Of a stretch of DNA of 7,494 bases, positions 1 to 5,828 are shown piece by piece. Below the pieces are notes generated by a model. The model saw only the letters and a list, made by a program, of their open reading frames with translations, ran no database searches and had not been told where the DNA came from. Source of the DNA: Alectryocaccomicrobium faecavium (GTDB lineage: Bacteria; Bacillota; Clostridia; Christensenellales; Aristaeellaceae); NCBI GenBank assembly GCA_018713425.1, contig DVOT01000078.1, forward strand, positions 1-7,494, written 5' to 3'. The position numbers and the translations under genes are program-made. Each line of letters starts with the position of its first letter. Positions within the stretch are counted from its first letter, which is position 1.

Positions 1-26
1 GGGTCTATTGGGGATGGAGAGACGAT

Positions 27-63
27 GGGCTGTGAAAGAACTTTTATTGTTCTTTCACAGCCC
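27..63. terminator. Perfect 15-bp hairpin, probable (atypical) terminator
   Basis: Bases 27-41 (GGGCTGTGAAAGAAC) pair perfectly with 49-63, leaving a 7-base loop (TTTTATT). The hairpin lies 61 bases past the stop codon of the minus-strand oxidoreductase gene, where a terminator for the ThuA/oxidoreductase operon would be expected. Neither strand has a run of T after the stem, so it is not a textbook intrinsic terminator. A bidirectional terminator, a 3' RNA-stabilising structure or a member of a dispersed repeat family all remain possible. Bases 64-124 hold smaller GC-rich inverted repeats (for example GCGAC 101-105 with GTCGC 116-120) but no gene. Confidence 0.5.
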
Positions 64-124
64 CATTGACAAAGTTTCACGGCGCTAGCCGACTGAGAGG
101 GCGACTTTGCGCCCCGTCGCGCAA

Positions 125-1237
125 TCAGTCCAGAATGCCCTTGAGAGGGTTCTTTTTCATGGGCGGCTTGCGGTCGTAATGCGATTGCATCTTTACCCAG
201 CGACCCTCGCGGGAGCTGGTTTCAAAGCCCTCGATGATCTCCAGCACGTGGAAGGTCTGCCGGTAATCGCAGCGGGCTTCGCGGCCGGTGGCAATGGCCT
301 TGGCCATATCCGCCAGGCCCAACGCGCGGGAGTTTTCCGGATAATCGTACATCAGCGGCACTTCGCGCAGCGTACCGTCCTCGGGCCGGAACAGCCGCAC
401 CGGGCCGCCGAAGCAGTTCGGGTCAGGCACGAACAGCGTGCCTTCCGTGCCGTAAACCTCGATGAAGCGGGAAATTTCGCGCGGGAACTTCACATCGAAA
501 GTGGTAAAGATGGTGCCGATGGCCCCGTTGTCGTATTTCACCGTGCCCGCCACATAGGTGGAAACGTCCACGTCGATCACCGTGCCCGCCAGCGGCTGGC
601 TGGTGATGATGCGCTGCGGGAAAGTGATCTTGCTGGCGCTCATCACTTCGCTCACGCCGCCCAGCAAGTTGATCATAGCGGTGAGGTAGTAGGGCCCCAT
701 ATCGAACATCGGGCCGCCGCCATATTTATAGTAGAATTCCGGATCCGGATGCCAGCTCTCGTGCCCGCTGCCGATCATATAGGCGGCGCTGCCGATGGGT
801 TGACCGATGAAGCCGTCGTCGATCAGGCGGCGGCAAGTTTGGATGCCCGCGCCCAGGAACGTATCCGGCGCGCCGCCCAGCATCAGGCCCTTTTCCTCCG
901 CCAGCGCGCGCAACTGGATGCCTTCCTCCAGCGAAGCGCCCAGCGGCTTTTCGGAATACACGTGCTTGCCCGCTTCCAGCGCGGCTTTCGTCACCGCAAA
1001 GTGCTCGTAAGGCCGCGTGAGGTTGAGCACGATGTCCACTTCCGGGTCGGCAAAAGCGTCGTGCATGGTTTCGTAAATCTTGGGCACGCCATAGTTCTTC
1101 TGCGCGTTTTCCGCGCGCTCGCGCACCAGGTCGCAAACGCCAATCAGCTCGATCTCCTTGAAGACCTTCGTGATGTTATCCAGATAAATGCCGCTGATAC
1201 AGCCCACGCCAATCATGGCGATTTTCACGGTTTTCAT
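125..1237 (-). CDS. Gfo/Idh/MocA family NAD(P)-dependent oxidoreductase
   Basis: This 370-residue protein is a likely cytosolic dehydrogenase or reductase acting on a sugar, inositol or sugar-derived ketone with NAD(P). The N-terminal Rossmann fold begins with a beta strand and the GVGCIS nucleotide-binding loop (residues 10-15). The family signature SEKPLG (95-100) contains the catalytic lysine K97. The C-terminal domain carries the GGGPMFDMGPYY block (173-184) with Asp179; the position usually held by the catalytic His is Tyr183. Length is typical for the family. The ATG at 1237 is supported by GGAGGG 9 bases upstream. It lies 17 bases after the ThuA-like gene, so the two are almost certainly one transcript. 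In Sinorhizobium meliloti, ThuA and ThuB (a Gfo/Idh/MocA enzyme) together convert trehalose to 3-ketotrehalose, so oxidation of a glycoside is a reasonable inference. The actual substrate cannot be read from the sequence. Confidence 0.92.
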   Translation of the reverse strand: MKTVKIAMIGVGCISGIYLDNITKVFKEIELIGVCDLVRERAENAQKNYGVPKIYETMHDAFADPEVDIVLNLTRPYEHFAVTKAALEAGKHVYSEKPLGASLEEGIQLRALAEEKGLMLGGAPDTFLGAGIQTCRRLIDDGFIGQPIGSAAYMIGSGHESWHPDPEFYYKYGGGPMFDMGPYYLTAMINLLGGVSEVMSASKITFPQRIITSQPLAGTVIDVDVSTYVAGTVKYDNGAIGTIFTTFDVKFPREISRFIEVYGTEGTLFVPDPNCFGGPVRLFRPEDGTLREVPLMYDYPENSRALGLADMAKAIATGREARCDYRQTFHVLEIIEGFETSSREGRWVKMQSHYDRKPPMKKNPLKGILD

Positions 1238-1254
1238 GGGGATATGCCCTCCGC

Positions 1255-1977
1255 TCAGTACATTTTGGCCTGGTTCTCAAAGCGCTCGGTGGTCAGTCCG
1301 TGGTCGATGGCGTATTGCTTGCCCTCGCCTGCCCACAGCATGCCGCGCTCCATCAGCACCTGCGCCGTGGGGGATTTATCGAACACATCGTCGTGATGGC
1401 CCAGCGAAGTGTAGAACACGCGCCCATTGCCCCAGAACTTGGTCCACGCCACGGGCATATCCACCGGCTTGTTGGAAATGTGGTAATACGTCACGCTGGG
1501 GAAGCGCGTGGTGGCGAGCACCTCAATGGCCGGATCGACGTGCAAATAGTAGTGCTCGCTGCACACCGGGAAATCCTCCAGCCCTTCCACAATGGGGCTG
1601 GAACCCTTGCAGATGTTCACCATGTATTCCACGCCGTCGCCGCCCGGATGGCTCACCCACTGCCCGCCGGTGATGAACTGCCACTCGGTATCCTGGCGGA
1701 ACGCGTCGCACATGCCGCCGTGGCAGCCCGCCAGGCCCATGCCCGCGCCCACGGCCTTGGCCACGTTCACCGTGTATTCGCGCTTGATTTCGCCCATCGT
1801 CCAGCACGCCACCAGCAAGTCCACCTGCATCAGCGCCTCCAGATCGCCCAGGCAATCGAGCGAATCGAAAATGGTGGCCTCATAGCCGTTCTTTTCCAGC
1901 AGCCCCGCAAAGCGCTTGGAAGTGAGCTTGGGCTCGTGCCCGTCCCAGCCGCCTTGCACAATCCACGCCTTTTTCAC
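1255..1977 (-). CDS. ThuA-like domain protein (trehalose-utilisation family)
   Basis: This 240-residue protein has the flavodoxin/class I glutamine amidotransferase-like fold of the ThuA family. Visible hallmarks are the N-terminal strand followed by GGWDGH (residues 9-14), the GLAGCHGGMCDAFR turn (81-94) with His86 after Cys85, the EHYYLH strand (141-146), and the C-terminal GRVFYTSLGHHDDVF block (185-199). No signal peptide is visible, so it is probably cytosolic. The start is GTG at 1977: AGGAGG at 1986-1991 lies 8 bases upstream, whereas the nearby ATG at 1984 is out of frame and almost touches the Shine-Dalgarno. It is the first gene of an operon with the Gfo/Idh/MocA oxidoreductase, a recurrent pairing in bacterial sugar catabolism. 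Its reaction is not established from sequence. A role in processing keto-sugars or glycosides alongside the dehydrogenase is inference. Confidence 0.9.
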   Translation of the reverse strand: MKKAWIVQGGWDGHEPKLTSKRFAGLLEKNGYEATIFDSLDCLGDLEALMQVDLLVACWTMGEIKREYTVNVAKAVGAGMGLAGCHGGMCDAFRQDTEWQFITGGQWVSHPGGDGVEYMVNICKGSSPIVEGLEDFPVCSEHYYLHVDPAIEVLATTRFPSVTYYHISNKPVDMPVAWTKFWGNGRVFYTSLGHHDDVFDKSPTAQVLMERGMLWAGEGKQYAIDHGLTTERFENQAKMY

Positions 1978-2015
1978 AAAGCATCCCTCCTGAAAATTTT
2001 CTATTGGATGATTGT

Positions 2016-2044
2016 ATTATACGGCCCGCCGCGCGCGCTGTAAC
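2016..2044 (-). promoter_or_regulatory. Promoter of the ThuA-like/oxidoreductase operon
   Basis: On the minus strand a perfect -10 TATAAT (2021-2016) follows a 17-base spacer from GTTACA (2044-2039), a four-of-six match to the sigma-A -35. The predicted start of transcription is near 2009, about 30 bases before the GTG start. The spacer is extremely GC-rich (2022-2038). Confidence 0.65.
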
Positions 2045-2063
2045 GTAAGATTTGGCGAATCGC

Positions 2064-2092
2064 TGGACAAAAGTTGCGATTTGTGATAGGAT
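2064..2092 (+). promoter_or_regulatory. Promoter of the AraC-family regulator gene
   Basis: TGGACA (2064-2069), a 17-base spacer and TAGGAT (2087-2092), with the extended -10 TG at 2084-2085, fit a sigma-A promoter. The predicted start is near 2099, directly before the Shine-Dalgarno. It lies back to back with the divergent operon promoter, with 19 bases between the two -35 elements. A short inverted repeat GCGA-A-TCGC (2055-2063) falls in that space and is a candidate regulator site. Confidence 0.6.
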
Positions 2093-2112
2093 ATTCCTTA
2101 GGAGATGATGGG

Positions 2113-2907
2113 ATGATGCAACCCTTTTATCAGCCGCGCGGAGAAGATTTGCAAATCAGTGTTTTAACGCGGGAATTCACCTTCCCCACGCATTTGCACG
2201 CGCATGTGGAATTGGCGCACGCGTTTTCCGGGCCGCTTGCCATGTGGATCGACGGCCAAACGTGGGCGTTGGGGCCGGGCGATACGGCCATCGCCTTCGC
2301 CCACTGCGCGCACGCCTACCTGGGCGGCGGCGAAGGGCTGATGCTGATTTTCCCGCCGGAAATTTCGCTGGATTTCGGGCGCGCGCTACAAACCGCCCGC
2401 TGCGCGCAGCCCGTGCTGCGCGCGCGCGACGCGCACAGCGACATCCCCGCCATGATGCGCGCCACTCTGGCGGAAATCCAGGGCGAGGGCGCGCGTTCGA
2501 AGGCCGCGCTGCGGGCCTACATTCAGGTGATCCTCGCCCGGCTGCTGCCCGCGTTGGACATGGAGAAGGAAAGCGCCGAGGCCCAGAGCGGCCTGCTCTA
2601 CGACACAATGCGCTACCTGGGCGAGCATTTCGACCAGCCTCTGTCGCTGGACGCGCTCTCCCGCGCGTTGGGCGCCAGCAAATACCACCTTTCGCACCTG
2701 TTTTCCGAGCGGCTGGGCATGAATTTCCGCTCGTATCTCAACACGCTGCGCGTGGAACGCGCGCGGCTTTTGCTCACCGGCACCGCCGCGCCCATCACGC
2801 AAATCTGCTACGAATGCGGCTTTGAAAACCAGCGCACCTTCAACCGGGCCTTCCTGGCCGCCTGCGGCACCACGCCCACACGCTACCGCGAAACCGGCGG
2901 GCGCTGA
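2113..2907 (+). CDS. AraC-family transcriptional regulator
   Basis: A DNA-binding regulator of 264 residues. The N-terminal part is a cupin-like sensing domain with the HLHAHVE histidine cluster (residues 27-33) and beta-rich segments up to about residue 95. After a helical linker, the C-terminal domain (about 160-264) has the two helix-turn-helix motifs of AraC/XylS proteins. The first is around LSRALGASKYHLSHLF (182-197). The second ends in the family signature ICYECGFENQRTFNRAF (231-247) and GTTPTRYR (252-259). The frame stays open to a TTG at 2074, but that codon lies inside the promoter. ATG 2113, with GGAG at 2101-2104, is the better start; ATG 2116 is also possible. It is divergent from the ThuA-like/oxidoreductase operon and is presumably its local, sugar-responsive activator. 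The ligand is unknown. Confidence 0.93.
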   Translation: MMQPFYQPRGEDLQISVLTREFTFPTHLHAHVELAHAFSGPLAMWIDGQTWALGPGDTAIAFAHCAHAYLGGGEGLMLIFPPEISLDFGRALQTARCAQPVLRARDAHSDIPAMMRATLAEIQGEGARSKAALRAYIQVILARLLPALDMEKESAEAQSGLLYDTMRYLGEHFDQPLSLDALSRALGASKYHLSHLFSERLGMNFRSYLNTLRVERARLLLTGTAAPITQICYECGFENQRTFNRAFLAACGTTPTRYRETGGR

Positions 2908-2924
2908 AACGCTTCGGGCGCTTC
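2906..2924. terminator. Small imperfect hairpin between convergent genes
   Basis: GAAACGC (2906-2912) can pair with GCGCTTC (2918-2924) over a TTCGG loop, with one A/C mismatch. It overlaps the stop codon of the AraC-type gene and fills most of the 20-base gap to the stop of the MATE gene arriving from the other side. It is the only structure available to end either transcript here, but it is short and lacks T runs. Confidence 0.25.
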
Positions 2925-2927
2925 TCC

Positions 2928-4277
2928 CTAGCCTGCCAATTCTTCCCGCTGCCAGGCGCGCGTTTGCCGGCCATACAGCCACAAGCCCACGCCGCCCGTG
3001 ATCAGCTCCGAAAGGGGAAACGCCGCCCAGCACCAGTTCAGCCCAATGCGCGACAACAACCAAAATAGCGGGATCAGGCAAAAAATTTGCCGAGTAAGCG
3101 AGAGCCACGCGCTGGCGCGCGCGCTGCCAATGGCCTGGAAGAACACCGGCATCATCAGTGAAAGCACCGCTGGCAAAAAGCTCAGCGCGATGATACGCAG
3201 CGCGATTTCCCCAATTTGCAATACAGCCGCCTCGCGCGAGAACAGAGCGAGCAAGCCGCTGGGGAACGCCTCGAAACACACGATGCCCACCAGCATAAAA
3301 GCGGCGGAAATCGCCACCGCGCTGCGCATTACGCGCTTGCAGCGCGCATAGGCGCGTTGGGCATAGTTGTAGCTCAAAACGGGCACGATGCAAGTTTGCA
3401 GGCCCGAAAGCGGAATAAAGAAAAACGTTTGCAGCTTATAATACAAGCCCAGCACAGTGACCGCCGCATCGGAAAACCCCGCGAGAATGATATTCAGTAC
3501 CATGATGTAAACGGTATATAGCGACTGCATCAGGATGGAAGGATAGCCCAACGCGTAAATTTGCCGCATATACCGGCCCATACCGCGCGGCGCGGGCGGC
3601 TTGCGAAAGCCCTTCACACCCACGATGGCCGCCGCCACAAATTGCCCTGCGATGGTGGCATACGCCGCGCCCGCCACGCCCATTTCCGGCAGCGGGCCCA
3701 GGCCAAAGATCAGCAGCGGATCCAGCAGAACATTGGTCAGCGCGCCGGCCACCTGGGCGATCATGGGCAGGCGCATGTTGCCGTTCGCCTGGTGCACCTT
3801 TGTCCACAGGCTTTCCAAAAAGATGCCCAAACTGCCCGCACAAACGATGTTGCCATAGATCACCGCCTGGTCAACGGCGGCGGCGGATTCGGCGGAAATT
3901 TGCGCGTAAGGGCGCATAAACGCCAGGGAAGCCAGCGCGAACAGCGCCCAGCTTACAAGTGCCAGCAACATGCCCGTGCCCGCCGTGCGGTCGGCCTCAG
4001 CCGTTTCGCCCAGCGCGTACATCCGCGCCATATAGGTGTTGACCCCTACGCCCGTGCCAATGGCCAGCGCGCTGATGATGAGCTGAACGGGGAAAATCAC
4101 GCTCAGCGCCGTGAGTCCCGCGCCAGAATATTGGCCGATGAAATAGCTATCCACGATGTTGTACAGCGCCTGAATCAACTGGGCAAACATCACCGGCGGC
4201 GCAATGCGCAACAAAATGCGGCCAACTCTCTCCTCGCCAAAATAGGATTCCGAAAGAACGACGCTACGCTTTCCCAT
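2928..4277 (-). CDS. MATE family multidrug/cation antiporter
   Basis: A 449-residue inner-membrane transporter of the MATE (NorM/DinF-type) family, expected to export drugs or other organic compounds in exchange for Na+ or H+. About twelve hydrophobic segments are visible, arranged as two similar halves. The first half contains the conserved NIVDSYFIGQ (residues 40-49) and GTGVGVNTYMAR (75-86) regions, and the mid-protein DPLLIFGLG segment (186-194). Length matches the family. The frame is open to 4418, but ATG 4277 is chosen: GGAGG at 4284-4288 lies 6 bases upstream, and the protein then begins as MATE proteins do, shortly before the first helix. Its first 14 bases overlap the end of the MarR-type gene, and its ribosome site lies inside that gene. 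This suggests translational coupling and joint control by the regulator. The transported compound cannot be deduced. Confidence 0.95.
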   Translation of the reverse strand: MGKRSVVLSESYFGEERVGRILLRIAPPVMFAQLIQALYNIVDSYFIGQYSGAGLTALSVIFPVQLIISALAIGTGVGVNTYMARMYALGETAEADRTAGTGMLLALVSWALFALASLAFMRPYAQISAESAAAVDQAVIYGNIVCAGSLGIFLESLWTKVHQANGNMRLPMIAQVAGALTNVLLDPLLIFGLGPLPEMGVAGAAYATIAGQFVAAAIVGVKGFRKPPAPRGMGRYMRQIYALGYPSILMQSLYTVYIMVLNIILAGFSDAAVTVLGLYYKLQTFFFIPLSGLQTCIVPVLSYNYAQRAYARCKRVMRSAVAISAAFMLVGIVCFEAFPSGLLALFSREAAVLQIGEIALRIIALSFLPAVLSLMMPVFFQAIGSARASAWLSLTRQIFCLIPLFWLLSRIGLNWCWAAFPLSELITGGVGLWLYGRQTRAWQREELAG

Positions 4278-4719
4278 AACTGGCCTCCCGCATAGCTTTC
4301 TCCAAAATGGCGCCATAGCGCAGCGCCATATCCACCATCTGGCGCACCGCTTCCGCGCCCATGGCGCAAATGGCGCTTTCCTCCAGCGCGAGCAGCGGCA
4401 GCAGAATGCTTTCAGCATAGCGCAAGCCGGATTCCGTCAAGGTCAAAATCCGCTCCTGACGATTGCTCGCGTTGGGGGCGAGCGTGAGATAGCCTTTCTC
4501 CTGCAAAGCGCGAATCAGGTTGTTGATGGTCTGCTTGGGCACGCCATACGCCTGGCTGATGGCCTTTTGCGTGCGAATATCATCGATGTACAAAGAATAG
4601 AGAATCAGCATCTCGTGGTAATTCACGCCATTTTGGCGGCACCACGCGGCGTATGCGCCGCGAATTTTGATGATGCCCGCGTTCACTCCCGTGAGCAGGG
4701 CGCGCGTTTGGGAATTCAT
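4264..4719 (-). CDS. MarR-family transcriptional regulator
   Basis: A 151-residue winged helix-turn-helix protein, the typical size for MarR. The N-terminal helices (1-45) would form the dimerisation region together with the C-terminal helices (100-150). The DNA-binding core is RTQKAISQAYGVPKQTINNLI (49-69; recognition helix about 61-71), followed by the beta wing with SNRQERILTLTESG (85-98). The reading frame extends to ATG 4734, but that codon has no ribosome site. ATG 4719 has GGAGGAAGG (4724-4732) ending a few bases upstream, so it is preferred. It is the first gene of an operon with the MATE exporter and probably represses it. A 14-bp palindrome lies between its promoter and start. MarR proteins are commonly released from DNA by phenolic or other small compounds, but the inducer here is unknown. 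Confidence 0.92.
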   Translation of the reverse strand: MNSQTRALLTGVNAGIIKIRGAYAAWCRQNGVNYHEMLILYSLYIDDIRTQKAISQAYGVPKQTINNLIRALQEKGYLTLAPNASNRQERILTLTESGLRYAESILLPLLALEESAICAMGAEAVRQMVDMALRYGAILEKAMREASYGKA

Positions 4720-4736
4720 TTGGCCTTCCTCCATTG

Positions 4737-4750
4737 GTCTTAATTAAGAC
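4737..4750. promoter_or_regulatory. Palindromic operator candidate for the MarR-type regulator
   Basis: GTCTTAATTAAGAC is a perfect 14-bp inverted repeat. It begins at the predicted transcription start of the MarR/MATE operon and ends 17 bases before the chosen start codon. MarR dimers bind short AT-centred palindromes overlapping their own promoters, so autorepression through this site is the simplest reading. Confidence 0.65.
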
Positions 4751-4756
4751 TATTGT

Positions 4757-4784
4757 AGTATAACACGTCCGCGCCGCATGTCAA
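4757..4784 (-). promoter_or_regulatory. Promoter of the MarR-MATE operon
   Basis: On the minus strand a perfect -35 TTGACA (4784-4779), a 16-base spacer and -10 TATACT (4762-4757) form a near-consensus sigma-A promoter. The predicted start is near 4750. A 10-bp palindrome, TTCAGCTGAA (4788-4797), lies just upstream of the -35. Confidence 0.75.
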
Positions 4785-4890
4785 GCCTTCAGCTGAAAGA
4801 TAACAAAAGTTCCTTTCTTTTTGCCCTTGCTGGCCAAAACGCCGCGCGTCGGCCAAAAATTTGTCAACGATTTGGTGCTATTCCCGTATC

Positions 4891-4904
4891 TTGCCGAATA
4901 CAAT
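4891..4904 (+). promoter_or_regulatory. Probable 0A box and -10 element upstream of spo0A
   Basis: TGCCGAA (4892-4898) is an exact match to the Spo0A-binding core TGNCGAA. It abuts TACAAT (4899-4904), a five-of-six match to a sigma-A -10 about 30 bases before the spo0A start codon. No convincing -35 stands at 16-18 bases upstream, which would fit an activator-dependent promoter. GCCGAAT (4893-4899) also matches the sigma-H -10 pattern (RnnGAAT), but I see no sigma-H -35 at the right distance. Confidence 0.35.
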
Positions 4905-4935
4905 ACTAGCACATAGGATACGAGGAGGGTTTCAC

Positions 4936-5697
4936 ATGGATACGGTTCGCGTGCTACTTGCCGACGACAACCATGGCATGCTGAAAATTCTGGAGGAATA
5001 CTTTCGCTCTAAGGGCGATGTAGAAGTGGTGGGCAGTGTGAGCGACGGCGCGCAGGTGATGGCCGCCATCTGCCAGCACTCGCCCGACGTGTTGCTATTG
5101 GACATCATCCTGCCCCGCCGCGACGGCTTTTCCATCTTGGCCGACATGCGCGCGCTAGCGCCGGAAGCGCGCCCCAAAGTGATCGTGCTCACCGGGCTCT
5201 CGCGGGATGATTTTGTGGCGCAGGCCTTCGACCTGGGCGCGGATTACTATATGGTGAAGCCGTTCGACCTGGGCATCCTGCACGAGCGAATCCTCGCCGT
5301 GGCGCGGGAGGATTCGCTGGAAACTGCGCGCGCGGACAGCGCGCCCGAAGAAGCCCAAGTGGGCGATAAAGTGGCCAACATCTTCCTCATGCTGGGCATT
5401 CCCGCGCACATCAAGGGCTATCAATACCTGCGCGAAGGCGTAAAAATGGTGATGGGCAACCACGATGTGATCAACCGCATCACCAAAGAACTATATCCCG
5501 GCGTGGCCCGCCGCTGCCAAACCACGCCCAGCAAAGTGGAGCGCGCCATGCGGCACGCCATCAACGTGGCCTGGTCGCGCGGGCGGGTGGATTCGGTAAA
5601 CCGGCTGTTCGGCTGCGAGCTCTTCAGCGAACATGACCGCCCCACCAACGGCGAATTCATCGCCCTCATCGCCGACAAACTGCGCGAAAGCGCTTAA
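4936..5697 (+). CDS. spo0A: Spo0A, sporulation master response regulator
   Basis: A complete 253-residue cytosolic response regulator, slightly shorter than the 267-residue Bacillus subtilis protein. The receiver domain (1-125) has the acidic pair D10/D11, phosphoacceptor D56 in LLLDIILP, T86 and K108 of the VKPFD loop, so phosphorylation should be intact. After a short, acidic, alanine-rich linker (about 126-144) comes the Spo0A-specific DNA-binding domain. Diagnostic blocks there are GIPAHIKGYQYLREG (154-168), the helix-turn-helix TTPSKVERAMRHAINVAWSRG (196-216) and PTNGEFIALIADKLR (236-250). ATG 4936 is chosen because AGGAGG at 4923-4928 precedes it by 7 bases; the frame is open further upstream only from a TTG at 4861. 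Phosphorylated Spo0A binds 0A boxes to start sporulation and repress growth-phase genes. The usual upstream neighbour, spoIVB, is absent; here a divergent MarR-MATE operon occupies that side. Confidence 0.97.
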   Translation: MDTVRVLLADDNHGMLKILEEYFRSKGDVEVVGSVSDGAQVMAAICQHSPDVLLLDIILPRRDGFSILADMRALAPEARPKVIVLTGLSRDDFVAQAFDLGADYYMVKPFDLGILHERILAVAREDSLETARADSAPEEAQVGDKVANIFLMLGIPAHIKGYQYLREGVKMVMGNHDVINRITKELYPGVARRCQTTPSKVERAMRHAINVAWSRGRVDSVNRLFGCELFSEHDRPTNGEFIALIADKLRESA

Positions 5698-5761
5698 AAA
5701 GATGTATAGGCGAATGCCACGCGCTTTTGTCGCCGCGCCGCGCGAATTAACCCCGCCCGGC

Positions 5762-5791
5762 TTGACCATCGCCCCTGCGCCGTGGTACACT
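5762..5791 (+). promoter_or_regulatory. Promoter of the radical SAM gene
   Basis: TTGACC (5762-5767), an 18-base spacer and TACACT (5786-5791), with the extended -10 TGG at 5783-5785, fit a sigma-A promoter. The predicted start is near 5798, which rules out the ATG at 5799 as a normally led start codon. The rest of the gap after spo0A (5698-5761) shows no clear terminator. Confidence 0.6.
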
Positions 5792-5828
5792 GGGCAAAAT
5801 GCCATTGTGCGCGTGGGAGCGACGAGTG

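Noticed and set aside
3..35. Possible C-terminal tail of a plus-strand gene (VYWGWRDDGL then TGA)
   Set aside because: Only ten codons are visible, and the stop lies inside the hairpin's left arm. Nothing else supports a gene here, though the sequence left of the window could.
107..1396. A 429-codon open frame on the plus strand
   Set aside because: It lies opposite the oxidoreductase and the end of the ThuA-like gene. Its product is rich in His, Arg and Ala with no recognisable motif, which is typical of an antisense shadow in GC-rich DNA.
1300..2043. A 247-codon plus-strand open frame opposite the ThuA-like gene
   Set aside because: It is an antisense shadow that ends inside the divergent promoter region; its low-complexity His/Ala-rich product has no family features.
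2074..2112. TTG start at 2074 for the AraC-type gene
   Set aside because: The codon falls inside the promoter spacer and has no ribosome site; ATG 2113 has one.
2386..3393. A 335-codon open frame on the minus strand
   Set aside because: It runs antisense through the AraC-type gene and out of frame through the MATE gene, both of which have clear family motifs. It has no ribosome site or domain.
3561..4295. A 244-codon plus-strand open frame opposite the MATE gene
   Set aside because: It is antisense to a well-defined membrane protein gene and has no motif or ribosome site.
4865..4899. Sigma-H promoter for spo0A, as in Bacillus subtilis
   Set aside because: The -10 pattern (GCCGAAT) fits, but the only loose -35 resemblance (4865-4873) sits about 19 bases away, well beyond the usual 11-12.
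4891..4919. TTGCCG-17-TAGGAT as the spo0A promoter
   Set aside because: Transcription would start about 4926, inside the Shine-Dalgarno sequence, leaving no usable ribosome site.
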